From assembly GCA_026874595.1 (NCBI GenBank), contig CM049316.1, positions 11,336,839-11,400,838 on the forward strand: DNA of 64,000 nucleotides. The letters run 5' to 3'. This document shows positions 37,441 to 48,639 of this stretch, piece after piece. The stretch is from Sipunculus nudus. Lineage: Eukaryota > Annelida > Sipuncula > Golfingiida > Sipunculidae. Each line of letters opens with the position of its first letter. The first letter of the stretch is position 1. Position numbers and translations under genes: made by a program. The notes under the pieces are model-generated. The model worked only from the letters and a program-made list of their open reading frames with translations, made no database searches and was not told where the DNA came from.

Positions 37441-38606
37441 ATTATTTGGATAATAATTATTGGATTTCTTTTATAATACATGTCCTATATAGTTAAGTGG
37501 TCAGCAAGAGTCTGAATAGCGGATCGGGCCTTTATCCACGTTAAAGTAAAAAAATATTAGCCCTGCGTGCCTGGATCAAGCATACACAAGTTTTAATTAA
37601 TCTTAAGAGGACACGAGATGAGAGGTGTTATAAGCACCATGCAGGTAAACTTATTCTTTACAACCTGCTGTCTTGGAGTGGCCCCTGATCACACCTTCCT
37701 CTGGGCAGGTCGGCAGATCGGCAGCCCCTTATTCAGCCCCTTGCGATTTCTTGACTGTTTTCTCCCCTTGACTGACAACCACCCCTAAATAAATGAAACA
37801 TTTCTGACAGCACAGGCATTGTCTTACAGCATCATGTTCCAGAATTTGTTTAAGGCCATTTTGGATTCATTTTTCAATTTCATATTAGCCTGAGCAAAAT
37901 CATGTGAACGTGATGCATGCCTCTGATTTTCCAGATATTTTCTATGTTGAAGACAAACTGCTGAAGAAATAGTTAAAATTTAAAAAAACTGAAACATGAT
38001 ATCAGGGTTAAGAGGTTAAGTTTGGGATATTGGTTAAGGCGTTTGACTTCGATGCTAAAGTCCAAGTTTTAACCCTGCCGCTACTAACTATAACTGTGAA
38101 ATATCGCGACAATCTCAGAGTTTCGCTCTAATGTCTTAAAGTCCTTGATTATTCTTAGCCCCTTGCTTTTATATAGTGATACCGAGAAAAAGTTTAATAG
38201 TATTAAAGCAGTTTAATCGTATGGATACCATCAGCCTCTTTAGAACGAAAGTACCATCAACAGACCATCCTTAAAAATAAATAATAAAAAATTAAGATTA
38301 TTTTTTATTAACAGCAGGGGAAGAATTTGTTTCTCTCTATGTTGCGAAAAGCCATTGCACCTTTGGCTTTGTATTTAATTCAAATTGTGAACTTTTGTTA
38401 GGATAGTTGCCATTTTATAGCGTTTGAAACTAATTGCAATAACGAGATTTAATACATGTTTTGTATCCCTAAGGTTTGATTTGGAGGTTTGCTAGACATA
38501 AATAGATCGTCTATGAGTAAACCCTACACTTTTCAAATTAATACTCTAATCTGGTTTTAAATTGAGCGAGAGTATTTTTTTCTAATCTGCTGTACTCCTT
38601 CAGATT
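37441..38606. other. Gene-poor stretch with a tRNA-like patch
   Basis: At about 38023-38090 the sequence TTGGTTAAGGCGTTTGACTTCGATGC...AAGTTTTAACCCTGCC looks like a decayed tRNA-Leu/Ser-type SINE head. The B box is too altered to call a tRNA. Nothing else is supportable. Confidence 0.4.
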
Positions 38607-38610
38607 TTAT

Positions 38611-38743
38611 TGTTACGGGGTTACATTTAAGCGGACCGAACTGTCTCGCTAGTGAAGCTTGCTTTGCTAGCGAAGCGGTTGGTACGCCGGACTACTCCCG
38701 GATCGGCCCAGGATTTTCCCCTCATTTATTTGTCTTCGTAACA
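38611..38743 (+). repeat. Left LTR, internally deleted
   Basis: This LTR carries the first ~83 bp and the last ~50 bp of the full LTR joined at GGACT|ACTCCCGG. ACTCCCGG occurs twice in the full LTR, so loss between short direct repeats is a plausible cause. A 7-bp inverted repeat (TCGCTAG 38646-38652, CTAGCGA 38667-38673) is retained. Confidence 0.85.
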
Positions 38744-38746
38744 AAA

Positions 38747-38758
38747 TGGGGGCTTGTC
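38747..38758 (+). promoter_or_regulatory. Primer binding site (tRNA-Pro-like)
   Basis: TGGGGGCTTGTC begins 3 bp after the left LTR. TGG complements the CCA end of a tRNA, and the 12 bases differ by one from the tRNA-Pro primer site that many gypsy-type and retroviral elements use. Confidence 0.7.
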
Positions 38759-38838
38759 TAACGTGACGGTTAACTTTGTGGCCCAGGGAATAATCTCACC
38801 AGTCTTGTTCTGACAGCAGAACGCTCTTAATGGGGGTG

Positions 38839-39697
38839 TGTTACGGGGTGACATAAAAGCGGACCGAGCTGTCTCGCTAGTGAAGCTTGCTTTGCTAGCG
38901 AAGCGATTGGTACGCCGGACTTGTGCGCCACCGACCTGGTTCGACTCCCGGATTACGCTCCCGAGGCAGCGGAAATCTTGCGCTTCTTAAGAAGGAACTG
39001 ATTTTCACGCTGCCAGCTTTGACCGTTTATGATATATTTAGACACCAGATGGCGGTTTGTTGTCCACTGAAATAAACGTGCGTACGATGTGACAAGCAGC
39101 CAATCAGATGCCAATAAACAAACACTCGACAGGCATCCTGGCTCCGCCCATTGCCGCGCTTCAAGCGCCGCTTGAAGAGTTTGCGGTCGAATTTAAATTG
39201 CTCCCTCTGCATTCTCGCATCATCGACCGATTCGATTATGACATTATGACTGTGTTAGCGTAGCCATGTATCTGTTGTCTGCAAAACTGAAACCAGCCAG
39301 CAAGGTGTGCACGCAGCCTTTGTTGTTACGTTTCGTTTGAATTACAGCTCACCGGCCGAGCATCCTATGTGCCCAAGGCCCTAAGCAAACCACGTCAGGG
39401 GCAATTCTCTCTGAGCCTGTGGCCTGTTCAGACGGTTACGCTGGGGGATGAGCTGTCACTCAAAAAGAAATTAATATGATTGGCTCCGTGTATTCCTCGC
39501 TTGGCTTTGTCTTCCAGCACAAGGTCTCATCTGATTGGACAAAAATACAGTGCTCCCCTCTGGTGTTGCAATTCAGGATACGAGGTCATAACAAACAGCG
39601 CCTTACGATATAGGAAGTAGCCCTATAGGTAAAGCGCTGTGTAAAGAGCGTACTCCCGGATCGGTCCAGGATTTTCCCCTCATTTGTCTTCGTAACA
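38839..39697 (+). repeat. Right LTR, full length, with a tRNA-like segment
   Basis: Full-length LTR of 859 bp. Near its start TAGCGAAGCGATTGG (38896) and GGTTCGACTCC (38938) are spaced like the A and B boxes of a RNA polymerase III promoter, and CTCCCGGATTACG follows. This region is what the left LTR has lost. The 61-residue minus-strand frame inside (39027-39212) has no motif and is probably accidental. Confidence 0.8.
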
Positions 39698-39701
39698 TTA
39701 T

Positions 39702-41280
39702 CCTTCATATTTACTCTACTGTTAAGATTTCATTTTCAGTGTTTTCCAAATAGCTGTGCAAGCCTCTCTTTTTTTTTTAAAATTCAACATATAATAACCA
39801 AATTTAAATAGCATATAATTTAAGATATGATAGAGTGAATGCCTGTGTTGCACAATAATTTTCCTTGCTTAATAAAATGTTATTAAATACAATCAATAGC
39901 TTGAAATCGGGAAATACGTAAAGCGTACTTTTGATTGTTTTATTATTTACTTTTATCTTGGCTGCCAAAAAACCGTGGTCTTTATTGATTAGAAGTTGCT
40001 GAGATCCTTAAAGTAATTTTTCACCATTTTATGCCGTACAAGTAGGAATTATGTGACAAAACTGTTGTTTAAACAATACTGATAAGAAAACTGACGAAAT
40101 TGCCTTCATTCTAAATGTGATTATGGCACCATAAATATCACAAATAGTATTTATTACCCAAATCGTGTCAAACGGTACCGCCGAATCGCTAAACGGGTTA
40201 TCTGGTGGAATTTTAGAGAAGTTACGGCTTGCCCATTTATATTGAAGTGGCAGTATACAATGATTTTATCATTTGTGATGTCAGTATTACAATAGCTTTG
40301 TAACTTTAATGGATTTTACACATTCTACCATTTTTATCCGATATATTCAAAATATGGCTCCTATTTTACCTTCAAAGGAGTTTCTCCCACCTACCTCCTG
40401 ACATAATTTGAATCACACAAGGAAACAATTTATCTACATCATGACATGCTTTATGTACCAGTTATCTATTTACTGTGATACAAAAAAAAAAAAAGATGTT
40501 TTAATAACATTCTTGAAGGAAAAACCGTACTTTGGTAATTATTCATTTTATGAAATCAAATTACCACTCGTGTATATGCTTTTTGTTTCATATAAATTCT
40601 TGCTGCCATGTATCTATTAGTTATGCCGTATGGTTGAAAGAAAGCTCTAAATCGATTTTAACCAATTGTTTCGACACACCACATCTAATAATGCGTCCAA
40701 GTCTAGTTTATTCCGGCTTCGATTGCGGTCATAATCTGTTTGCGGGGTTTTTTTTTGCAAATTCTATAATTCTACTGATATATTTACCTAATGCTAACTT
40801 CATTTAGACTAGGCTCCTCTTTGTAAACATTATTTTAGGGAACTCGAGGACGGAGTAAATTTATTTGGTTAATCCTGGACTGTGTGGCGCTCGCTTATCG
40901 ACGGATTTCATCAGGAACATCCCAAAGGAGATGATCTTAATCCTTTATTTCGATGTATTCGCAGCTGGGAAATGAATATCACCATTTTAAAATTTAAGAG
41001 ACGACTCTGCCGGGAGACAAACCCAGTGACGTCAGTACGTTGTAGAAAACCTCTTTCGCTAGAAGCATGCAGCGCAGGCTACAAAAGTCAGAGAAATAAA
41101 GTGTGTACCCTGTTACGTGTAACTAAACTTTCATTCCGGATAACTACGGAACCACATAACAACCCTGTTAACGTCTTTCTTGACAGGCGAAAGTCTATTC
41201 ACAATTAGATCACGTGGAATTTCGAGGACTAAGGAAAAATCACGATAATCAAATTTTTTTTCCCTATATAACAAGCATAA
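39702..41280. other. Gene-poor stretch
   Basis: AT-rich, with no supportable gene. A full CRE palindrome (TGACGTCA) lies at 41027-41034. A plus-strand frame at 40882-41208 has no motif or splice context. Confidence 0.45.
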
Positions 41281-41281
41281 C

Positions 41282-41850
41282 GGAGGAGATTATTAGAAGT
41301 TGATGAGAATAGGATGACGAAGAAGAAAAAAGGAGAAGAAAAATAAAAAAAAATGGTAAAGAAAGATAATGAATGGTTGGATGATGGAGAAGGGCATAAG
41401 GGTATGATGAGGGGGTAGAAGAAGAGGGGTACAGCAGGAACGATAAGAACGATAAAGAAGAAAGTAGGTAAGAAGAGGAAAAGGAAGACGATGTAAGAGA
41501 AAGAGCAAAAAAAAAAAAAAAAGAGGAAGAGGAATAAAATAAAGAGAAAGAAGCAGTAAAGAAGGTGCAGGATTTAGAAATAGTCAGAGAAAAAGAAGAC
41601 AAATATCATGAAAGGAAAGAGAAGAAGGAGAAGAAAACGAGAAAGAAAACGAGAAAGGAAGAGGGGGTAGGGAAGAGCACACAAACAAGAAGATAATGAA
41701 GAAGAAGACGAAAGAGTAGAAGAAAAATGAGATGAGGGTGAAGAAAGGCGGGGAGGAGAAAAATCAAAGAGAATAAGAAAAAGGATAGGAGAAGGAGGGA
41801 GATGAAGGAAGGGAGGAGAGAGAAGAAGAAGAAAGAGGCGACAAAAATAG
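41282..41850 (+). repeat. Purine-rich (GAA/GGA) strand-asymmetric tract
   Basis: About 570 bp in which the plus strand is overwhelmingly A and G (irregular AAGAAG, GGAGAAG, AAAAA blocks). The minus-strand frames of 71-112 residues read low-complexity Ser/Phe/Leu and are artefacts. Such homopurine tracts can adopt triplex DNA. That is general knowledge and not something seen here. Confidence 0.9.
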
Positions 41851-43156
41851 ATCATCCTAAGACAGGTAATTATGCCAAATCCTTTGTTCAGATTTGTAAT
41901 GAGAAATTGCAATGACGTTTATCGTTAGTAACTACGTAGGACCCCGCTTTAGGACTTCAAGTGCCGACAGCCTGGTGGGGAAATCAAGCAAATCATGCTT
42001 TTAAAAGCAGTATTAGGTGGATGGAGACATATAATGACTGAAGTTTTACTATATATTTCCGGGTGAAAAAGATATCACCGATTCAATTAAACATAAAACA
42101 TTTGCAAAATACGGGTAAGGCGTTTATTGATAATTTCAGATTTATAGCCTAAACAATATAATATGAACAATGAAATGAGCAGCACCAATTCAATTACCGC
42201 AAGTTCAACCGAAAACCAACAGAAAGGCCATATAAATTGACATTTGATATGCCTAGAAATATATCTAAAATTCCATACAACCTCTAATACATCTTTGTTG
42301 TAATGTTTTCCTAGGGAAATACAAAATCTAAAATATTGTTCGATTTTCCGATATCATTTATTAAGATTCCATCATGTATCATAGAGCCATCATGTATCAG
42401 TTCTTATCAGAACCTTGCATCGAACGATATATGTACATAATCAGACTTGCTTTTTGCCCCAGCATGATCGTCATCCAGACTCATATAAAGGTTTAGGTCG
42501 TTTAAAGGTCAACTAGCATCAGTCTAAATATGTCACTTTTTGTCAACCTTGCTTTCTCGGGTAAGATTATTGCTTATAGGAACAGTTGTAACTCTTCCCT
42601 AAATCATTCTGCTTAAAATAATCATATTAAATTTACGGGTATGTTTTCCATGCCCTCAATGCCTTTGATCTTGCACGTACTATTCAGGGTATCTATTGAA
42701 ACTCCTGTACTCGGCATGTCTGTTTGCGTTTTATTTATTAGGTATCTGCAATATTATCTACGCCTGAAAGGAAAGCTTTCGAGGTGTTTTACATTATGTT
42801 ACCTGAGCTGATCATTAAGCACCTTAGTCCATTAGTAACAGCATTTAAATTTAATTTGCTTTACATTTTGAAAATTACCTTTTATCACAGAGGTACATAG
42901 ATCTATTATACATTACTTCTTTTGAATGGTTCATTCTTGAAAAATAAAATGCTATTTTTTATAAAACAGGTATCTTTATTATTTTTCATGTATTTGGCAA
43001 AAGCTGGGTAGTTTTTTTTTTAACTTCGCGTACATTAATACCCTCATTGGACACATGGTTCGTTAAGGTAGCTATTTATCTACCTTTTCCGTTTTATTTA
43101 TATGATCCCTGGCTTACTCTGCCTAAAGATTAATAAATTGTACGGTATTCCTAAAA
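41851..43156. other. Gene-poor stretch
   Basis: AT-rich with no supportable gene or element. Confidence 0.5.
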
Positions 43157-43765
43157 CGTCACGGTGATTGATGAATGAGTTTGTATAATTACAGCTGTTA
43201 TTACACACGGTGATTGATGTATGAGTTTGTATAATTACAGCTGTTATTACACACGGTGATTGATGAATGAGTTTGTATAATTACAGCTGTTATTACACAC
43301 GGTGATTGATGAATGAGTTTGTATAATTACAGCTGTTATTACACACGGTGATTGATGTATGAGTTTGTATAATTATAGCTGTTATTACACACGGTGATTG
43401 ATGTATGAGTTTGTATAATTACAGCTGTTATTACACACGGTGATTGATGTATGAGTTTGTATAATTACAGCTGTTTTTACACACGTTGATTGATGTATGA
43501 GTTTGTATAATTACAGATGTTATTACACACGGTGATTGATGTATGAGTTTGTATAATTACAGCTGTTATTACACACGGTGATTGATGTATGAGTTTGTAT
43601 AATTACAGCTGTTATTACACACGGTGATTGATGTATGAGTTTGTATATTTACAGCTGTTATTACACACGGTGATTGATGTACGAGTTTGTATAATTACAG
43701 CTGTTATTACACACGGTGATTGATGTATGAGTTTGTATAATTACAGCTGTTATTACACACGGTGC
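43157..43765. repeat. 46-bp minisatellite, about 13 copies
   Basis: Head-to-tail copies of a 46-bp unit (CACGGTGATTGATGTATGAG...TTACAGCTGTTATTACA) without spacers. Variants are few and patterned: GATGAATG against GATGTATG in early copies, and single changes such as TTTTTAC or TTATAGC in one copy each. There are no long frames and no unique sequence between units, so it is not a CRISPR array. Confidence 0.97.
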
Positions 43766-44382
43766 ATGGGCCAGCGTTTAAAGAAAGTGTAACCTAAAGG
43801 GGTTGGCTTCATATGCGCAAAAGTTGACAGATCGCTAGTTGCAAACGTCCTCGCTGTATCTCGCAATTGTGATTTCAACAACCACAGTAATATTGTGTCT
43901 TTGAAAATAAGTGCTTGGTACGAAACTACACTTGTTGTATTTACATGAGTGAACGCCAAAACAGTGGGGTAGGGGGTATATATATCCCCACACTTTTTAG
44001 CAAGGGGAAGGGTCAATTTAATTATCCCCTCTGATATTTACAGATAAAATATTTATATATTTGACATTAAACATATTAATAATTAGAATAAAAGACTTTG
44101 TTCTTTCTCTCACTTTACTATGAAATTTTTTATACCTAAACCGGGGTTAGAATTAAAATATACTGGAAACATGTTATGTTAAGGTTTATAAAAAAAAATG
44201 TCCCACTTTTGATTACCCTCTGACAACCTAACAGAGGCCATGAACATATAACCTATTTGTATCTTCGTTTGAGAAAGTAACAATAAAAACAGGTTTTCTC
44301 TGATATATGTATATGATTTTTTAAAATATTTTTATCTATATTATATCTTAAAATGTAATATTTAACATAGACTAGTAATAAT
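43766..44382. other. Gene-poor stretch
   Basis: AT-rich. The minus-strand frame 43753-44016 partly overlaps the satellite and has no motif. Confidence 0.5.
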
Positions 44383-44760
44383 TTGCCAAGAAGGCGTGAT
44401 CCAACCCATCTGAGGGATGATTTTAATTGTGATTATCCGGTTTTTGATAGAAACAAGAACTTTTGTAAGTTCTTTCAGTCTCCCAATAGATGCCTTTATC
44501 ACTTCAACGCCAGGTCTCCGAACCTTCACCTCGCCAAATGGCAAAAGCAGATCACAGACATGGATAACCTGAAGAGACAGTCTGAAGGTCTATATGAAAG
44601 ACCTCATATCCTTAGGACCCAAGTCAGCCGAACATATCATCGAAGGTTACAAAACCAAAACAGCCGACAAATATTACAGGGAGCATGTTCCCACCTCCAT
44701 TTTTATGGCACAGGCGGTCAGTCAGTAAGCCATAGTGGAAGAATGGCATTCAAACAAGTT
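44383..44760 (+). pseudogene. Unidentified protein-like fragment, probably frameshifted
   Basis: A 126-residue frame (44383-44763, non-ATG start) begins with Asp/Asn/Phe-rich sequence (RDDFNCDYPVFDRNKNF) and passes through WQKQITDMDNLKRQ. At about 44585 a second frame takes over with a more protein-like reading (KVYMKDLISLGPKSAEHIIE, then KTADKYYREHVPTSIFMAQ). One frameshift would join them into a single charged, helical segment. I do not recognise the family. A transposon-derived gene remnant or a pseudogenised host exon are both possible. A minus-strand frame here (44362-44544) also looks protein-like, so strand is not settled. Confidence 0.3.
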
Positions 44761-44763
44761 TAA

Positions 44764-45274
44764 TCAAATGTTTTGTTTCCTGACCTAGGACCTAACAATG
44801 CGAAATGCACTCAGCCAACCACCAACTAGAGGGATGTCATGGTTATCGTGGCATATACTATTTGTACCTTTCTACACACTTTTGTTGTTAAGTAGGAAGT
44901 CTCTTCGCAGAAAAAACTTGTCAGCTTCAGAGATGAAGGATTTGGTTCGATCCCGGCCACAGCCATATATCAGATAAAATGCTGAATTGGCTCCTAACTG
45001 CAGACTTTTGAGTTATCCTTAGGGTTTCTTGATAGAACATCTGATATTTGAAGGCTAAATAATAAATAATCCTTCATAATATAATGTCATCGGTCAACTT
45101 AAATATCCTTGTACCATTTAAAGAGTGACCAAGAGGAAACGTTTGTTACCAGCATTTGAAAGCGTACAGTAATGAAACTAATGCTCTAATAAAGAGCATG
45201 CAGATACTACTATAGCCCGATTCGGCTTTATTAAACCAGTTTTACTATTATATTATTCATATCCGCTTGCCAAG

Positions 45275-45278
<4 letters not shown>
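44764..45278. other. Gene-poor stretch with a SINE-like B box
   Basis: GGTTCGATCCCGGCC near 44945 is a good pol III B box followed by an AT-rich body, probably the right half of a decayed tRNA-SINE. No A box was identified. Confidence 0.35.
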
Positions 45279-45343
<65 letters not shown>

Positions 45344-45372
45344 GAGAGCGAGAGAGAAAGAGAGAGAGAGAA
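45279..45372. repeat. (TA)n followed by (GA)n
   Basis: About 62 bp of TA repeats pass directly into a GA-rich run to 45372. Confidence 0.97.
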
Positions 45373-45599
45373 TCCACGAACGTCAGTAACCGTGTACCAT
45401 TTTAAGACTGAAACCAAGAGGAAACGTTTGTTACTTTCCTATGAAAGCGTACAGTAATGAAACTGGAAGTAAACATGAATGATATTTTTATTTATTTATA
45501 TTTATTTTAATTCTTATCTTAGTGTATATTACTTTCTGGAATGCAATATAACATGCAAAGTCGGGGGGGGGGGGATTGCACCCTCCTGGATACGCTCCT

Positions 45600-45790
45600 G
45601 CTGTGGCCGTACCACTGAGGAATCCGCAAAAGGCGCACTGGTTTGTGAGTGAAACACTCACGGCCTTACAATTTAACCTGCAGAGCCCTTCCCTGGGCTG
45701 AGGTCGACCGTGAAAAACCTCCCCGTCCATGCAAGGATTCCCCCTCACGATCTCCTCCTGGCTTTGAGTTCTGAGCCACAGTAGCAAGTG
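45600..45790 (-). mobile_element. tRNA-derived SINE, copy 3 (partial)
   Basis: This copy shares GAGGAATCC, GGCGCACTGGTTTGTGAGTGA, CCTGCAGAGC and CACGATCTCCTCCTGGCTTTGAG with the 19.1-kb and 27.7-kb copies, in the same order. The 3' end is lost in a G run near 45561. It is on the minus strand like the other two. The minus frame 45488-45802 is accidental. Confidence 0.72.
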
Positions 45791-46377
45791 TAAATGGGCC
45801 ACACCTTGGTTTAGAGTAGCTAATGATTTTTTTTGTCATTATATTTGTCTCATCAGGTATTTATTTTATGAATATATCACTGTTTACTTGATCTTACTAC
45901 CTCTGTTGATGTTTATCATGCTTTCTTACGATTTCTCATACCGTGAGGTTTGAATCTCCATGCTTGTCTATAAGAAGTGATTACTTGTTAAAACAAATGG
46001 CGGACACCTTGGTATAGACTGGCTTTCTAATACTCCCTCCTTAGGTGAGTTAAGCTAGGATACGTGATTATGGCCAAGTCCCATTTTCTGTGAACAGGTT
46101 ACAAGAACATGACTCGCTTATATTAAAGGCTACCGTCTTGTCTTTCATCCTCCATGTAGCGGGTAGCTAAAAGGAGGCGGGCAACTGAATCTGATTGAAG
46201 TCCTATATAATAATGGACCGCAGCATTACAGGTGGATCACAGAAGTACAGTCATCACGTGATTGCATGTCTGATGAAGAAGCCGATGTTGCATCCCGTGT
46301 TCTCCTCTGGTTCAGGTCCTGTTGCTATGGGTGACATTACATTAATATATACCGTGAGCTGCAGTGCAGACGTTGAA
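45791..46377. other. Gene-poor stretch
   Basis: No supportable gene. The open frame at 46195-46590 runs into the satellite and is a repeat artefact in its second half. Confidence 0.45.
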
Positions 46378-47225
46378 CATGCTGACCACCTCGCAAACAC
46401 GCCCACCCCACCAACACGACCACCGCTTTTACACGCCCAGCCCACCAGCACGGCCACCTTGCTAGCACGCAAGGCCCACCGACACAACCACCTCGATCGT
46501 TTAAATACACCCCCATCCCACCAACACGATCACCTCGTTAACACCTCAGCCAACCAACACGACACCTCGCTCAAACGCCCACCAACATGACTACTTCGCT
46601 AAAACGTCCAACCCACCAACACAACCACTCCGCTGACACGCCCAGCTCACCGACACGACCACCTCGCTAACACGTCCAGTCCACCGACACGACCACCTTG
46701 CAAAGACGTCAAACCCACCAACACAACCACTTCGCTGACACGCCCAGCTCACCGACACGACCACCTCACCAACATGCCCAGCCCTCCGACACGACCACCT
46801 CGCTAACACGCCTAGCCCACCAACACAACCACTTCGATGAAACGTCAAGCTCACCAACACGACCACCTCGCTAACACGCCCAGCCCACCGACACGACCAC
46901 CTCGCTAACACGCCCAGCCCACCAACACTACTTCGCTGACATACCCGGCTCACCGACACGACCACCTCGCTAACACGCCCAGCCCACCAACACAACCACT
47001 TCGCTGACACGCCCAGCTCACCGACAAGACCGCCTCGATCGTTAAAACGCCTATCCCATCGACACGACCACCTCGCTAACATATGCCTACCCACCAATAC
47101 AATCATCTCGGTAACGCGCCCAGCTGATCAACACGACAACCTCGCTGACACGCCAAGCCCACAAACAAGAACTCCTGGCTATAACATGAAGAAATTGGTT
47201 ATAAGGCCACCTCGCTAACACGGCC
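46378..47225. repeat. 34-bp minisatellite, about 25 degenerate copies
   Basis: The unit is close to CACGCCCAGCCCACCGACAC followed by GACCACCTCGCTAA, 34 bp, with frequent substitutions and length changes. It is far richer in C than its surroundings. Because 34 is not a multiple of three, the 171-residue minus-strand frame (46591-47106) repeats only every 102 bp and cannot be taken as a gene without other evidence. Confidence 0.93.
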
Positions 47226-48436
47226 ATTGTTATTGGTCCAGTAGGTATACATTGTAAGCTTTTGGAACTATATATCACTCATACAATGTAAATACGGAAA
47301 TGTCCTTCTTCCTCTTCACTACAGTAATGCATTATTATTTTGTGAGAAGCCCGGTACGATCGTCCAGCACGGGGCTTCATAACACACCAGTAACTCCGCT
47401 CACTGCGGCCTCGCTAGCTGCCACACCTTGTCGTCGGTCAAGGTTCACCGCTGTTCTGCAGAATTATTGAGATTAGGTCTGGTAAAGAATGAAATAAAAA
47501 AGATCTGGAAAAATATTTTAGACATTTTATCTGTATGGGAGAAATGAAAACGTTATGCTTTTAGTATGATTAGATTTTCTGCTGTCTGATTCAGTCAATG
47601 CAAGGTAATATTTTTATTGTAACTCTGTTGTACGCAAAGCTCTCTTTTCCCCGAACCGACGGATAGAACTGCTTGAACAGAATATAGAATTGAGATAACT
47701 TGAAAACGCCTGGTCAGTGTAGTTCATCCTGGCGCGGGACCTCTGGCGTGAGGAGGCGAACTATGGACAAACGGTCTTATTGCCTATAACCCTGCCCAGG
47801 CTCCGCTTACTGTTACACTTGGTCGCTTACTACGGAGCGGATCCAGGATTTAGGAAAAGGAAAGGTCAAACCTATGAAGATTAATTACTTATCCTAAAAA
47901 ATAATATCCCCGGTCCGGAAGAGGGGGGTCCAGGCCGCGAACAAAATGCCCTGAATCACTTGAAAAAACTTTGCCGCGGCTGAAAAAGGGGAGCTCTGGA
48001 CCATATCGCCCCCCCCCCCCCCCCTCCAGATCAGCTTCTGTACTACAAACACTTTACTTAACAGTCTATGAAATGGTCAACTTCTTCAAGGCCACAGATC
48101 TGATGCCTGTGCAGTCATCGATTATTCATAATCTCTTTAACAGGCAAACTAACTTAACATCACTAAAATATTTATGTGCAAAATATAAAAAAAATAATCT
48201 GGTTATGTTTTAACTTTAAAATCTACAATTAAGACAAATGCCTTATAATGACACAATAAACCAACCCCTATTAAGCTCAATAAAACACCAAGGGTATTTA
48301 GTCCAAAGATTTCTGGAATAACGAGTGGTTTGATAGAGCAATAAATCACGATAATCCCATGAACCACTTGATAGATATGGTGGATTTGAAGCCCGCAACC
48401 TGAACAGGACTTTTTGGGAAATATTGAAAATATAAA
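47226..48436. other. Gene-poor stretch with decayed repeat fragments
   Basis: GC-richer patches at 47340-47460 and 47735-47970 look like old repeat debris. A C run of about 16 bp lies at 48009-48024. No gene is supportable. Confidence 0.4.
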
Positions 48437-48578
48437 CAGTGGAACCTGTCTGAAAGACAACTTTTCTATTATTAGTATTAAGACCACCCTTGGGAGAACG
48501 GAAAGCATTCACATAAATTATAACTGAGATGTCTAATAAACCACTTAATTAGGGCTGTAACAATATACCGATATATCG

Positions 48579-48639
<61 letters not shown>

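Larger units (their letters stand above)
38607..39701 (+). mobile_element. Miniature LTR retrotransposon (TRIM-like) with 4-bp target duplication
   Basis: Target duplication TTAT lies at 38607-38610 and 39698-39701. The left LTR is 38611-38743 (133 bp) and the right LTR 38839-39697 (859 bp). Both begin TGTTACGGGG and end CTTCGTAACA, so they have the TG...CA ends of Ty3/gypsy-type LTRs. Between them lie only 95 bp. They start with a primer site TGGGGGCTTGTC (38747), near the tRNA-Pro-type TGGGGGCTCGTC, and end with a purine tract AATGGGGGTG (38829-38838). There is no gag or pol. The shared LTR parts differ at only a few positions. The left LTR equals the right one with a ~720-bp internal deletion. 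Confidence 0.85.

Noticed and set aside
41264-41912. Three minus-strand ORFs of 71-112 residues rich in Ser, Phe and Leu
   Set aside because: They are translations of the homopurine tract and low complexity throughout.
26565-44960. Possible tRNA genes at 26.6, 27.1, 37.3, 38.05 and 44.94 kb
   Set aside because: B-box-like motifs are present but acceptor stems and anticodon arms do not close, and the sequence continues into SINE-type bodies.
46591-47106. 171-residue minus-strand ORF, longest in that region
   Set aside because: It lies wholly within the 34-bp satellite. Its Trp/Val/Gly repeats follow from the DNA repeat, and no start context or splice sites are present.
34024-47225. CRISPR-like arrays (75-bp, 46-bp and 34-bp repeats)
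   Set aside because: The units are directly contiguous with no unique spacers, and the surrounding DNA is eukaryotic. These are minisatellites.
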